A stretch of 64,000 nucleotides of DNA from positions 434,001 through 498,000 of the forward strand of contig CBFCZK010000001.1 in NCBI GenBank assembly GCA_965602805.1, in the 5' to 3' direction. The position numbers and the translations under genes are program-made. This document shows, piece after piece, positions 44,549 to 53,778 of the stretch. This DNA is from Thiomicrorhabdus sp965602805 (lineage in GTDB: Bacteria; Pseudomonadota; Gammaproteobacteria; Thiomicrospirales; Thiomicrospiraceae). Below the pieces are notes generated by a model. That model saw only the letters and a list, made by a program, of their open reading frames with translations. It was not told where the DNA came from and made no database searches. Each line of letters opens with the position of its first letter. Position 1 is the stretch's first letter.

Positions 44549-45574
44549 ATGCGCCTTCATTATATGCCCTCCATTCTTTATTTTGGTATGCCAATGGGTC
44601 TTATTGGTGCTGGATTAAATGCTCAACATCTGTCTGAACTACTGGATTTACATAATGATATCGCCTCTTGGCTGTTATTTTATGGCTGGTTGAGTTTGGC
44701 GATTGTTGGCGGACACTATATAAAGAATTTACTGGGTGGTCAGCGCAAAAACCTACAGCAAGAGTGGCAACATCCCTTTACGCGTAGCTTCTTTCCAGCG
44801 ATTACCTTAACGTTACTGCTGCTTATCCTAAGTTTACAACCTTACTTCCAGCGTTTGGAAATTGACCAGGCCTGGTTAACGTCTGTTTATTTTGTCATTG
44901 TTGGCTTGCATTTCTTGCTTAATATTCAGCTGGTTAATAGCTGGCTGTTTCGAGAGGATTTGCAGATCACACATCATAAGCCGACCTGGTTTATTCTGTT
45001 ATCTGGAAATTTCATGGTGGTTATTGCAGGTGTGCAATTGGTTGATTTACAGGCTTTACCTGGCTGGTATGAACTCTTATGGTTATTTTTCTCCATGGGA
45101 TTATTACTCTGGTTGACCTTTACTGTTTCGCTATTTTACCGCCTGTTTTTTGAAAGTCCGCTGCAACAGAATATGCGTCCCAGCCTATTTATTTTTTTAG
45201 CGCCACCTTCATTGGCCGTCATTGCATCGCTGATGTTAACAGAAGACAGTATCGCGATCAGTGGCGTAACCAGTCTTGCCATCTCTGAGAGTCTTAGTCC
45301 ATTAATCTGGATTTTGTATAGTTTTGCCACGTTAATGTTGTCACTGTGGATTACGTTAGGACGTTTCTTTTATCAATGCGGACTGTCGATGGCGGGGTGG
45401 GCGTATGTTTATCCTTTGGCCGCTTATGGGTTAGCGACGCAGTATATGGCCATGCAGTTAAACAGTTCATTGTTAACCGTTGCCAGTGTTTTCATTTTTA
45501 TAATGACTCTCATTTTGGCGAGCCTTTTATCAACCTGGCTCGTCAAGCAAGCTTTCAATAAAGTGATTGATTAA
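44549..45574 (+). CDS. second TDT/SLAC1-family anion channel or exporter
   Basis: A 341-residue paralogue of the divergent neighbour, with the same landmarks: HHKPTWFILLSGNFMVV (about 141-157), a YRLFFESPL loop and MAGWAYVYPLAAYGLA (about 276-291). It has about ten membrane segments. The two proteins are clearly related but far from identical, so the duplication is old. No good ribosome site stands before the ATG at 44549. A palindrome core lies inside, encoding Asp-Gln-Ala-Trp-Leu. Confidence 0.83.
   Translation: MRLHYMPSILYFGMPMGLIGAGLNAQHLSELLDLHNDIASWLLFYGWLSLAIVGGHYIKNLLGGQRKNLQQEWQHPFTRSFFPAITLTLLLLILSLQPYFQRLEIDQAWLTSVYFVIVGLHFLLNIQLVNSWLFREDLQITHHKPTWFILLSGNFMVVIAGVQLVDLQALPGWYELLWLFFSMGLLLWLTFTVSLFYRLFFESPLQQNMRPSLFIFLAPPSLAVIASLMLTEDSIAISGVTSLAISESLSPLIWILYSFATLMLSLWITLGRFFYQCGLSMAGWAYVYPLAAYGLATQYMAMQLNSSLLTVASVFIFIMTLILASLLSTWLVKQAFNKVID
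44865..44876. repeat. ACCAGGCCTGGT palindrome, copy in the TDT gene
   Basis: Exact 12-bp core inside coding sequence. The flanks continue the symmetry if one G-T wobble is allowed. Confidence 0.9.
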
Positions 45575-45622
45575 TCCATCTTATTCATCACTATTTTTCA
45601 ACTAAACAACCACTTCACAGTT

Positions 45623-45628
45623 TATAAT
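45623..45628 (+). promoter_or_regulatory. -10 element upstream of gltX
   Basis: Perfect TATAAT 28 bases before the gltX ATG, with no clear -35. Confidence 0.4.
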
Positions 45629-45655
45629 ACGGCCTTTATCCTACTTATTAATTGA

Positions 45656-47080
45656 ATGGTGTTCCCTGTGATTCGTACTCGTTTTGCCCCTAGCCCAACT
45701 GGCTATCTACATATTGGTGGTGTTAGAACCGCGCTTTATTCTTGGTTATATGCCAAAAAACTAGGCGGAGAGTTCACATTACGTATTGAAGACACCGATT
45801 TAGAACGCTCTACAGAAGAGTCTGTCAATGCCATTCTAGAGGGCATGAGCTGGTTGGGTTTAGATTACGACCAAGGGCCTATTTATCAGACACATCGTTT
45901 TGAACGCTATAAAGAAGTCATCCAAGATCTATTCAAAAAGAACTTAGCCTATTACTGCTACGCCACACCAGAAGAGCTAGATGTAATGCGTGAAGCTCAA
46001 AAGGCTGCAGGTGAAAAGCCACGTTATGATGGTCGCTACCGTGATTTCACAGGTGAACCACCAGCAGGCATTGATCCGGTCATCCGTTTTAAAAATCCGC
46101 TGGATGGTGTTGTGGTCATTGATGATTTGGTAAAAGGCGAAGTCACGGTTGCCAATAAAGAGTTAGACGATTTGGTCATCTCCCGTTCTGATGGCACGCC
46201 AACCTATAACCTTACTGTCGTTGTTGATGACTGGGACATGGGCATGACCCAAGTTATTCGTGGAGACGATCACCTAAACAACACGCCGCGCCAAATCAAT
46301 CTTTATAAAGCGATTGGTGCAGAAGTCCCTAAATTTGCACATATCCCAATGGTATTGGGTGAAGATGGCAGCCGTTTGTCTAAACGCCATGGCGCCGTCA
46401 GCGTATTACAGTATAAAGAAGAAGGTTTCTTACCTGAAGCGCTATTGAACTATCTAGTACGTTTAGGCTGGTCACATGGCGACCAAGAGATTTTCACGAT
46501 GGATGAAATGGTTGAGTATTTTGATTTGAATAACGTCAATAGCTCGCCGTCTACCTTTGACCACACCAAACTAACATGGGTTAACGAACAGCATATTAAA
46601 GTGGCTAGCCCAGAACACCTTGCACGCTATGTTGCTCCATTTGTCGCACAACAGGGCTGTGATTTATCGCAAGGTCCCGAGTTGGTTGACGTTGCCAACT
46701 TGTTAAGAGATCGTGCTAAAACGCTTATAGAGATGGCTGAAGGTTCTGTCTATTTCTATCAAGACTTTGAAGTATTTGAACCGGGTGCGGCTAAAAAGCA
46801 TCTTCGCCCTGTGGCTGAAGACGCTCTGAGAATGCTATTGGAAAGACTTGAGAGCCTAGCGGATTGGAAAGCAGAAGCAATTCACGCCGAAATCAATGCA
46901 ACGGCAGAGACTCTTGAACTTGGAATGGGTAAAGTAGGCATGCCATTAAGAGTTGCCGTTACAGGTGGCGGCCAATCGCCAGCAATCGATGCGACCGCAG
47001 AGTTAATTGGTAAGCCGCGTTGTATTGCGCGTATTAATATGGCGTTAGAGTTTATTGAAGCCAGAAAGTCTGCTAAATAG
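45656..47080 (+). CDS. gltX: glutamyl-tRNA synthetase
   Basis: Charges tRNA-Glu. This class I synthetase has the HIGH-type motif in APSPTGYLHIGG (about 10-21) and the KMSKS-type motif in DGSRLSKRHG (about 236-245). The 474-residue length is normal, with the C-terminal anticodon-binding domain complete. The ATG at 45656 gives a short MVFPV leader; a GTG at 45668 would give the more usual start. It lies just before a tRNA cluster containing two copies of its own substrate, tRNA-Glu. Confidence 0.96.
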   Translation: MVFPVIRTRFAPSPTGYLHIGGVRTALYSWLYAKKLGGEFTLRIEDTDLERSTEESVNAILEGMSWLGLDYDQGPIYQTHRFERYKEVIQDLFKKNLAYYCYATPEELDVMREAQKAAGEKPRYDGRYRDFTGEPPAGIDPVIRFKNPLDGVVVIDDLVKGEVTVANKELDDLVISRSDGTPTYNLTVVVDDWDMGMTQVIRGDDHLNNTPRQINLYKAIGAEVPKFAHIPMVLGEDGSRLSKRHGAVSVLQYKEEGFLPEALLNYLVRLGWSHGDQEIFTMDEMVEYFDLNNVNSSPSTFDHTKLTWVNEQHIKVASPEHLARYVAPFVAQQGCDLSQGPELVDVANLLRDRAKTLIEMAEGSVYFYQDFEVFEPGAAKKHLRPVAEDALRMLLERLESLADWKAEAIHAEINATAETLELGMGKVGMPLRVAVTGGGQSPAIDATAELIGKPRCIARINMALEFIEARKSAK

Positions 47081-47133
47081 AATCACTATCGACTTGTTAG
47101 AGGCCACGATTTAAAAAAACTGTGCGGAAAGGG

Positions 47134-47165
47134 GAGTCCTATCGTTTGATTGGACTCTTTTTTTT
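47134..47165 (+). terminator. intrinsic terminator after gltX
   Basis: GAGTCC / GGACTC stem with a 12-base loop, followed by eight T residues. Confidence 0.8.
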
Positions 47166-47311
47166 GCATTTTTTTTGTTAAAGGCAAGTAACAAGGCAGG
47201 TTTTTTCGCATTAATAAAGGGATTAATGAGAGTGCCTAAACCAAAAATCAATCGCTTAGCAATGTTTAAAGAAATTTTACAAAAAAGTCACTTCTTTTTG
47301 CAAATTAAGGC

Positions 47312-47339
47312 TTGACGATAAGTGCCAACTCTATATAAT
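47312..47339 (+). promoter_or_regulatory. promoter of the tRNA cluster
   Basis: TTGACG (47312-47317), 16-base spacer, perfect TATAAT (47334-47339), 17 bases before the first tRNA. Confidence 0.8.
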
Positions 47340-47356
47340 ACGCCACATCAGCTCGA

Positions 47357-47432
47357 GGGGCTATAGCTCAGCTGGGAGAGCGCAACACTGGCAGTGTTGA
47401 GGTCAGCGGTTCGATCCCGCTTAGCTCCACCA
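47357..47432 (+). tRNA. tRNA-Ala (GGC)
   Basis: A complete cloverleaf: acceptor GGGGCTA / TAGCTCC, anticodon stem CAACA / TGTTG with loop CTGGCAG (anticodon GGC), T arm with TTCGATC, and an encoded CCA end. Confidence 0.96.
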
Positions 47433-47545
47433 AGTTTGATAACTGTAGTCTCAGTGAAGACCCTCTAGGCCGGGTTGTTAAGTAGCTGATACAACTATTG
47501 ATTTTTAATGATATGTTTACATAGATTTAAGATCACATTATGTGC

Positions 47546-47621
47546 GTCCTGTTCGTCTAGTGGCCTAGGACACCGCCCTTTCACGGCGGTAACAGGGGTT
47601 CGACTCCCCTACGGGACGCCA
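47546..47621 (+). tRNA. tRNA-Glu (TTC), first copy
   Basis: Acceptor GTCCTGT / ACGGGAC (one T-G wobble), anticodon stem CCGCC / GGCGG with loop CTTTCAC (anticodon TTC), T loop TTCGACT, and encoded CCA. It differs from the second copy by a single base in the acceptor stem. Confidence 0.96.
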
Positions 47622-47627
47622 CAATTT

Positions 47628-47702
47628 GCGGGAATAGCTCAGCGGTAGAGCACAACCTTGCCAAGGTTGGGGTCGCGAGTTCGATCCTCGTTTCCCGCTC
47701 CA
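47628..47702 (+). tRNA. tRNA-Gly (GCC)
   Basis: Acceptor GCGGGAA / TTCCCGC, anticodon stem CAACC / GGTTG with loop TTGCCAA (anticodon GCC), T loop TTCGATC, and encoded CCA. It starts six bases after the first tRNA-Glu. Confidence 0.96.
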
Positions 47703-47970
47703 TATTTAAGTAGGTTGAAAAGAGTACACTAGGCCGTGCGTTGACTTTCAATCGACTGTTTGTTGAGATACAAACACTGTAAAACCAGTTGTTTATTCAA
47801 CCAGTTTTACAAATCAGCATGCTAAGAACAAGCTTAGAAATAAGCCGTTTTTAGCAACTCGCTTGATCTGATTTTTCTAGTTCTAACGGTAGTAGGGCGC
47901 ATATGAAAGTATGTAACCAATGACTCATTAAGAAATAGATATAAAGAAGATCAAGAGAGTGCTAAAAAAT

Positions 47971-48046
47971 GTCCCGTTCGTCTAGTGGCCTAGGACACCG
48001 CCCTTTCACGGCGGTAACAGGGGTTCGACTCCCCTACGGGACGCCA
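47971..48046 (+). tRNA. tRNA-Glu (TTC), second copy
   Basis: Identical to the first tRNA-Glu except at acceptor position 5 (GTCCCGT), which restores a C-G pair. The 268 bases between tRNA-Gly and this gene hold an imperfect inverted repeat (47778-47811) and no gene. A strong terminator follows. Confidence 0.96.
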
Positions 48047-48056
48047 CATTCTAAAG

Positions 48057-48089
48057 CCCGCAACGAGATTTCTTGTTGCGGGTTTTTTT
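48057..48089 (+). terminator. terminator of the tRNA cluster
   Basis: An 11-bp stem (CCCGCAACGAG / CTTGTTGCGGG, one wobble) with a 4-base loop and seven T residues. Confidence 0.93.
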
Positions 48090-48125
48090 ATGCCTAAAAT
48101 AAAGCATAAAGCCAAAACCCATTCA

Positions 48126-48137
48126 ACCAGGCCTGGT
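48126..48137. repeat. ACCAGGCCTGGT palindrome, intergenic copy before relA 3' end
   Basis: Exact 12-bp core between the tRNA terminator and the convergent relA stop. Extended symmetry is limited. Confidence 0.9.
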
Positions 48138-48227
48138 CAAACTGCCTTGCAGTTGTTTTAGGGTTAAGAGAAACTAAGGTGGACAAAAATAGGTTTACTG
48201 AGGGCGAGCGATACTCGAGCCACTAAT

Positions 48228-50387
48228 CTATATCGTCTCAATAGAAACCGATTCAACGTTTTGAATCATTTCTAACTGATCAAGTAAGTCGCCTAAGTGA
48301 ATCTTTAAGTCGACCTCTAACGTTAAGTCCATTTCTACCGAGCGCTCCTGGCTATTCGTCTCGGTTTGCGACGTCATTAAGTTAATATCCAATTCCGTTA
48401 GGATACTCATAACATCGCGTAACAAGCCTTTTCTGTCAAACGCCACAATATGCAGCTCAGCCTGGTAGGTTGGAGATTCTGCTTGATCTTTTTGCCATGA
48501 AACCTCAATCAATCGCTGTAGCTCTTCATGTGACATGTTAAGAATATTAGAGCAGTCACTTTTATGCACGGTGATTCCACGCCCTCTGGTGACATAACCA
48601 ACGATATCATCTCCTGACTGAGGCTCGCAGCAAGGTGCTAGATTCGTTTTAAGGTGCACTGCGCCGACTACGAATGCAATACTCTCATCGCCAGAAGCTA
48701 CTGCATCAGCGGGATTAAATCCAAAGGACTTTTGGGCGCCATGTAGTTTCTGCTTGGGTTTAAGAATACGTTGCAATGCATTTGCTATCTGCCGTTCATT
48801 AAGCCTACCTTTACCAATATCCTCAAAAAACAGATCGTTCTCAGTATATTTAAAGTGTTTAACAACTTCTTCAGGCTTGATAAATGTAGCATGCAAGCGC
48901 TTGATTTCACGGTTAAAAACAGATTCTCCAGCAATAATATTTTCTGTTCGGTTTTGCTTGTTAAACCAGCTCCTGACTTTATTACGTGCACTGCTACTGG
49001 TAAGATAACCTAAGTTTGGGTTAAGCCAATTTCGATTGGGGTGGCCATTTTTAATGGTCAAAACCTCAACTTTATCTCCGGTATTTAGGATTGTACTTAG
49101 GGTCTTAATACGTCCATTTACTTTAGCACCACGACAACGATGACCTAGCTCGGTATGGATGTTATAAGCAAAATCGAGCGGCGTTGCCCCTTGTCTTAGG
49201 GTGATGATTTCATTAGAAGGGGTCATTACAAAAATATGCTGACTTTGAAGTTCGGTACTAATCTCTTTAAAGATTTCAGGATCATCGGTATTTTCAAGCA
49301 TTTGACGTACATTAGAGATGCTGCGCTCTAATTTTTCGTCAAATCCTTTGCCACCTTCCTTATAGCGCCAGTGAGCGGCAACACCATATTCTGAGTTGTA
49401 GTGCATTTCAGGCGTTCTAATCTGCACTTCAACCGTTTTACCTTCAGGCCCCAAAATAACGGTATGAATAGATTGGTAACCATTGTCTTTTGGCGTCGCA
49501 ATATAATCATCAAACTCTTTTTTGACATAGTTCCATTTACTATGGATCGCGCCAAGCACTTCATAACAATCTTTAACGGAATCAACGTAAATACGCACCG
49601 CTCTTAAGTCATAGAGCTCTTCAATGGGTAAATCTTTACGCTGCATTTTTTTCCAAATGCTATAGATGTGCTTCGGTCTACCCGAAATGCTCGCCTTGAT
49701 CCCGTGCTCTTGAAGAAGAGTGTTTAATACATCCAAGACGGTTTCGATATAGGTTTCACGGTCTGCACGTTTTAGTTTTAATTGAGAAGCAATTTCACGA
49801 TAAGAATCGGGATGTAGGAAGCGAAAAGACAAATCTTCCAGCTCCCATTTTAACTGCGCGATGCCCAGTCGATTCGCTAGAGGGGAGAATATTAGCTGAG
49901 TTTCTGCTGCTATCTGATGACGGACATGCTCATCTTCAAATTTCAAATGTCGTAAACGTGCAACGCGATAGGCAAGCTTAACAATCATAATACGAATATC
50001 AGAAGTCATCGCGAGTAACATTTGACGTAGTCGTTCATTTTGAACGTCATCGGACTGTCTTACAATATCAAATTCTTTGAACTGGTTGAGTTTACGGATA
50101 CCAGAGACTAAGTCAGCGGTAGCTCGACCAAAACGCTCTTCAATCATCTCATCGGTATAAATACTTTCCAGGTTTCCATCACTGGCGAGGGTTGCTATTA
50201 AGGTTTCTACATCAATATTTAGCTTTGCCAGAATTTGTGCGACATCTAAGCTGCGAACCACTGTGAGTTCAGGTAGACTTTGCGCTTCAGTTGCCATAGA
50301 ACAAGCCAACTCACACCGAACCAACTGTTCTGGTGATAGCTTTTCTACTTTGAAGATAAGGGGCAATAGATCTTGAACTGTATTCAT
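48228..50387 (-). CDS. relA: RelA-type (p)ppGpp synthetase
   Basis: Makes (p)ppGpp on ribosomes stalled with uncharged tRNA. The N-terminal hydrolase domain lacks the His-Asp metal site (ATLASDG replaces it), as in RelA, so it should only synthesise. The synthetase domain has GRPKHIYSIWKKMQ (about 232-245) and DNGYQSIHTVILG (about 298-310). TGS (about 385-445), a Cys-containing zinc-finger region (APCCEPQSGDDIVGY) and a C-terminal ACT domain follow. The 719-residue length fits. The DksA partner in this window is at 25.7 kb. Confidence 0.95.
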   Translation of the reverse strand: MNTVQDLLPLIFKVEKLSPEQLVRCELACSMATEAQSLPELTVVRSLDVAQILAKLNIDVETLIATLASDGNLESIYTDEMIEERFGRATADLVSGIRKLNQFKEFDIVRQSDDVQNERLRQMLLAMTSDIRIMIVKLAYRVARLRHLKFEDEHVRHQIAAETQLIFSPLANRLGIAQLKWELEDLSFRFLHPDSYREIASQLKLKRADRETYIETVLDVLNTLLQEHGIKASISGRPKHIYSIWKKMQRKDLPIEELYDLRAVRIYVDSVKDCYEVLGAIHSKWNYVKKEFDDYIATPKDNGYQSIHTVILGPEGKTVEVQIRTPEMHYNSEYGVAAHWRYKEGGKGFDEKLERSISNVRQMLENTDDPEIFKEISTELQSQHIFVMTPSNEIITLRQGATPLDFAYNIHTELGHRCRGAKVNGRIKTLSTILNTGDKVEVLTIKNGHPNRNWLNPNLGYLTSSSARNKVRSWFNKQNRTENIIAGESVFNREIKRLHATFIKPEEVVKHFKYTENDLFFEDIGKGRLNERQIANALQRILKPKQKLHGAQKSFGFNPADAVASGDESIAFVVGAVHLKTNLAPCCEPQSGDDIVGYVTRGRGITVHKSDCSNILNMSHEELQRLIEVSWQKDQAESPTYQAELHIVAFDRKGLLRDVMSILTELDINLMTSQTETNSQERSVEMDLTLEVDLKIHLGDLLDQLEMIQNVESVSIETI

Positions 50388-50592
50388 AGAGTTTTAGGTT
50401 TCATATATAGAGTGACAACATCTTTGGACGTTTTATTTTAGATTTGTTATTTTAGCCAGTTTCGAATGGCAAACCTATTTATTTCAGGACTATCGCCTAC
50501 ATTGATATTTTTTTGGATATATTTGTTTACAAAGATATTGTAACAAGGCTATCCTATTCCACATTTAAAATAAGGTAATTACTTGGCGTAGC

Positions 50593-53127
50593 ATGAAGAC
50601 AATTAATCACTCTTACAGTACTGAAGTTCAGTTAACTCAATTCCTAAAAAAACAGGGGGTTGAAGACAATTCCCGATTATTGATTCAGGTTTTTACGGGG
50701 ATGACGGGGCAAATTGAAATTGAGCAACTGCAACACTCATTTCAGAAGCACTTTAAACTAGCCACTCTTATTGGCTCAAGCTCTGATGGCAATATCATTA
50801 ATGGGGTTGTGCCCGAAATTGGCCAAACCACCATCTCCTTTACGCAGTTTGAATTTACTAATTTATCTTCAGCCTTACTTCCTTCACAAGCGACAGACTT
50901 TGAAACAGGTCAGTTGATTGGTGAGTCCATCATTCATCTTGATACCCAGGCCATTATTGCTTTCACGGATGGCATTAATACCAATGGTGAGGGATTTTTA
51001 AATGGACTCTCATCTCTAAATCCAGCGATAACAATTGCTGGAGGTATGGCGGGGGACAATGGTCTGTTGAAACAGACTATGGTTTTTAACCTGACTGAGA
51101 GCTCTAGACATGGCTGCGTTGCCGTTGCACTCAATAATCCGGATTTAATTGTACACAGCCACTACAGTTTCGACTGGCAAGCCGTCGGTCGAAAAATGCA
51201 AATCACGCGGGCTAAAGAAAATGTCGTATATGAAATTGATCACCTGCCAGCCGCAAAAGTATATGAAAAATATTTAGGCTCGGAAGTTGCAAATCACCTT
51301 CCAGTAACAGGAATAGAATTTCCACTCATTAAAATTGAGGGAAAAACCCAGGTTGGGCGTGCTGTGGTGGCTAAATTGGAGAATGGAGCGCTCGCTTTCG
51401 CAGGCAATTTAGAAAATGGCGATTATGTTCAATTTGGTATTGGTAGTAAAGAGCATATTCTACAAAGCTCTTATCAAGCGTTACATCGACTTAGGCACTT
51501 TCCAATTGAAAGCATTTTTATCTATTCCTGCATGGCTAGAAGACGTTTTCTTGGCGAACAGGCCGGCAGCGAACTTGAGCCTTTTAAAGCTTGTACCGGT
51601 ATTGCCGGATTCTATACCTATGGAGAGTTTTTTCACTCTAATAACCAGCAAAAAGTCAGTCTGTTAAACCAAACCATGACGATGTTATCGCTTTCTGAAT
51701 CTGCTAATCATTATTTAGAAATTCTAGATGACACAAGTAGAGCGGTTCGACAACACTCAAATGGTCAGGTAGATACCTTGCTAGCAGTCTCTAATCTCGC
51801 GGTTAAAGTTTCTAATGATTTAGAGGTGTTTAATGGAATGCTGGAGCATGAGGTTGATAAAAAATCTCAAGAGCTTCTTCAAAAAACATTGATTGATGAC
51901 ATTACCGGCCTGCCTAGCCGTCAGACTCTTCTGAGAGATTTAGCAGGCTCTCATGATGAAGTATTGATTGTCATAAATATCAATGCTTTTTCTAAAATTA
52001 ATGGTTTCTATGGCTTAAATGCAGGCGATGAACTCTTACTTAAAGTCGCGCTTCAATTACAAAAAAGTATTGCGGGGCATGGGCATTATTTCATTAAACC
52101 CAAGCTCTATAAGTTACCGTCGGATGAATACGCTATTTTATCGCAGACGTTTGATGATGACGCACTTCAACTAGGCCTTAGAGCGATTAATCACGAGGTG
52201 TTTGACCAACCCTATCAAATATTAGGTTTCGATATTTTGGTTCAGGCAACATGGGTCTTTAGTGTCACAGAGGGCTCTGAAAAAGGCCTGGTAGAAGCAG
52301 AGCTCGCAGGAAAAGAAGCGCGATTAAAAAAACAAAATTTCGTTCGTTTTGATGCAAAGCAATTTCAACAATCACAACAAAAAATTGAATTGGCAAAAAG
52401 GGTTCGAAGTTCAATTTTAGAAGATCGACTCTATCCTGTTTTCCAGCCTATTTATAACAACCTAACAGGAGAGTTAGACAAGTATGAATGCCTAGCGCGA
52501 CTAAAAGATGCTGATGGAGTCGTGATTTCACCCTTGGTATTTATTGAAGTAGCGCAGATGATTCAAATGTATCCCATCATGACAGAAATCATGATCCATA
52601 AATCTTGCCAGGCTTTTCAAAATACGGGATTAAACTTTTCAGTTAATCTTTCGTTAGAAGACATTCTAAATGAATCTACCCAAAAGATGCTTTTTGATGC
52701 AATAGCACAATATAACGTCGCCAATCAAATTACGTTTGAAATACTTGAAAATCAGGCGCTTGAAGAAGACAGCGCGATTTTTAAGTTCATCGCTAAAGTT
52801 AAAAAGTTAGGTGCAAAGATTGCGATTGATGATTTTGGAAGTGGTTTTGCAAATTATCAGCACTTAGCCAAGCTACAAGTAGACATTATTAAGATTGATG
52901 GCTCTTTAATAGAAAAACTCAGTACAGACACGGTCGCTTCTTCTGTTGTTTCTTCAATGTTACTATTCGCTCGCACTCTTGATATTAAGGTCATTGCTGA
53001 ATATGTCAGTGATAAAGATATTTTGGAGGACGTCATTGCCTTAGGTATTGACTACAGTCAAGGCTTCTATTTAAGCGAGCCACTTGAAGTCCTATCCAAG
53101 GAATTGTTTTCCAGTAAATATAATTGA
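50593..53127 (+). CDS. FIST sensor - degenerate GGDEF - EAL protein
   Basis: An 844-residue signalling protein. FIST N and C domains (about 20-370), a small-ligand (amino-acid-like) sensor, are followed by a coiled linker. A GGDEF-like domain (about 432-590) has its signature reduced to LPSDEY, so it is probably inactive. An EAL domain (about 605-844) keeps ECLAR (ExLxR), SVNLS, FEILE, IDDFGSGF (about 743-750), KIDGSLI and AEYV, so cyclic-di-GMP phosphodiesterase activity is likely. No signal peptide or membrane segment is seen: a cytoplasmic sensor. It is divergent from relA. Confidence 0.88.
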   Translation: MKTINHSYSTEVQLTQFLKKQGVEDNSRLLIQVFTGMTGQIEIEQLQHSFQKHFKLATLIGSSSDGNIINGVVPEIGQTTISFTQFEFTNLSSALLPSQATDFETGQLIGESIIHLDTQAIIAFTDGINTNGEGFLNGLSSLNPAITIAGGMAGDNGLLKQTMVFNLTESSRHGCVAVALNNPDLIVHSHYSFDWQAVGRKMQITRAKENVVYEIDHLPAAKVYEKYLGSEVANHLPVTGIEFPLIKIEGKTQVGRAVVAKLENGALAFAGNLENGDYVQFGIGSKEHILQSSYQALHRLRHFPIESIFIYSCMARRRFLGEQAGSELEPFKACTGIAGFYTYGEFFHSNNQQKVSLLNQTMTMLSLSESANHYLEILDDTSRAVRQHSNGQVDTLLAVSNLAVKVSNDLEVFNGMLEHEVDKKSQELLQKTLIDDITGLPSRQTLLRDLAGSHDEVLIVININAFSKINGFYGLNAGDELLLKVALQLQKSIAGHGHYFIKPKLYKLPSDEYAILSQTFDDDALQLGLRAINHEVFDQPYQILGFDILVQATWVFSVTEGSEKGLVEAELAGKEARLKKQNFVRFDAKQFQQSQQKIELAKRVRSSILEDRLYPVFQPIYNNLTGELDKYECLARLKDADGVVISPLVFIEVAQMIQMYPIMTEIMIHKSCQAFQNTGLNFSVNLSLEDILNESTQKMLFDAIAQYNVANQITFEILENQALEEDSAIFKFIAKVKKLGAKIAIDDFGSGFANYQHLAKLQVDIIKIDGSLIEKLSTDTVASSVVSSMLLFARTLDIKVIAEYVSDKDILEDVIALGIDYSQGFYLSEPLEVLSKELFSSKYN

Positions 53128-53312
53128 ATGTAAGAGGCATAAAAAACCAGACGCTAATAGTTTCTAATAGGCTGTTTTAATGTAGTCATTCTTATATTCT
53201 ACTTGCTAGCAGCATACAGGCTCATTGCGACCATCGCATCATCGTGCGGCTTAAAGAGCCGCCAGATGAACTAATATTACAGGTGTTTAGTAAGTTAATC
53301 CTTAAAAACAGA

Positions 53313-53744
53313 TCATATCAACTTCTCCAGACGCTCAATCTCAGCCTGTGCGTAGAACTTTATCTTCTTTGCCTCTTTCAACATATCACTGTGTGAAACC
53401 AAGCTGTAACGATAGCAAGCACGAAACACTTCCCCAATTTGACTGTTCATATTACGGTGGCTGATAAGGTGCTGTAGTTCCGTTGAACCGCTGGGAAGTT
53501 TGTAGTGGCTTGCTGAACTTACATCAGATGTATCTTGGTTGTTATTAACAGTCTTATCTTTTGGGGGAGGCGATGGCTGCTCTTCAATTTCCCTTTCGCG
53601 CTCGATTGCCCACGTCTTAGCAAGAGAATCCTCTGAAAAGGTTTTACTTTCTGAATGGATTAATACACCTTTATTTCGCATCCTTATCTTAGCCATGTAT
53701 GAGAATGAGCCATCTAGATTTTTTCTTTTAACTATTGTAGCCAT
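53313..53744 (-). CDS. orphan N-terminal domain of a tyrosine recombinase (integrase-like)
   Basis: A 143-residue protein. Residues 1-57 (MATIVKRKNLDGSFSYMAKI through SKTFSEDSLAKTWAIEREREIE) match the N-terminal arm-binding domain of phage/island tyrosine integrases. The catalytic domain with its Arg/His/Tyr residues is missing. The remaining 85 residues (a Pro/Ser/Asn linker, then a helical end) are not recognisable as integrase. It may be a decayed integrase or a stand-alone DNA-binding protein. Its upstream region holds a phased array of GTGACA repeats. Confidence 0.65.
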   Translation of the reverse strand: MATIVKRKNLDGSFSYMAKIRMRNKGVLIHSESKTFSEDSLAKTWAIEREREIEEQPSPPPKDKTVNNNQDTSDVSSASHYKLPSGSTELQHLISHRNMNSQIGEVFRACYRYSLVSHSDMLKEAKKIKFYAQAEIERLEKLI

Positions 53745-53778
53745 AACGCCTTCCTTGAATCTAACACAATCGTTTTAA

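Noticed and set aside
47778..47811. Imperfect inverted repeat between tRNA genes as a small RNA
   Set aside because: Two mismatches, no promoter or terminator around it, and it lies inside the tRNA transcript.
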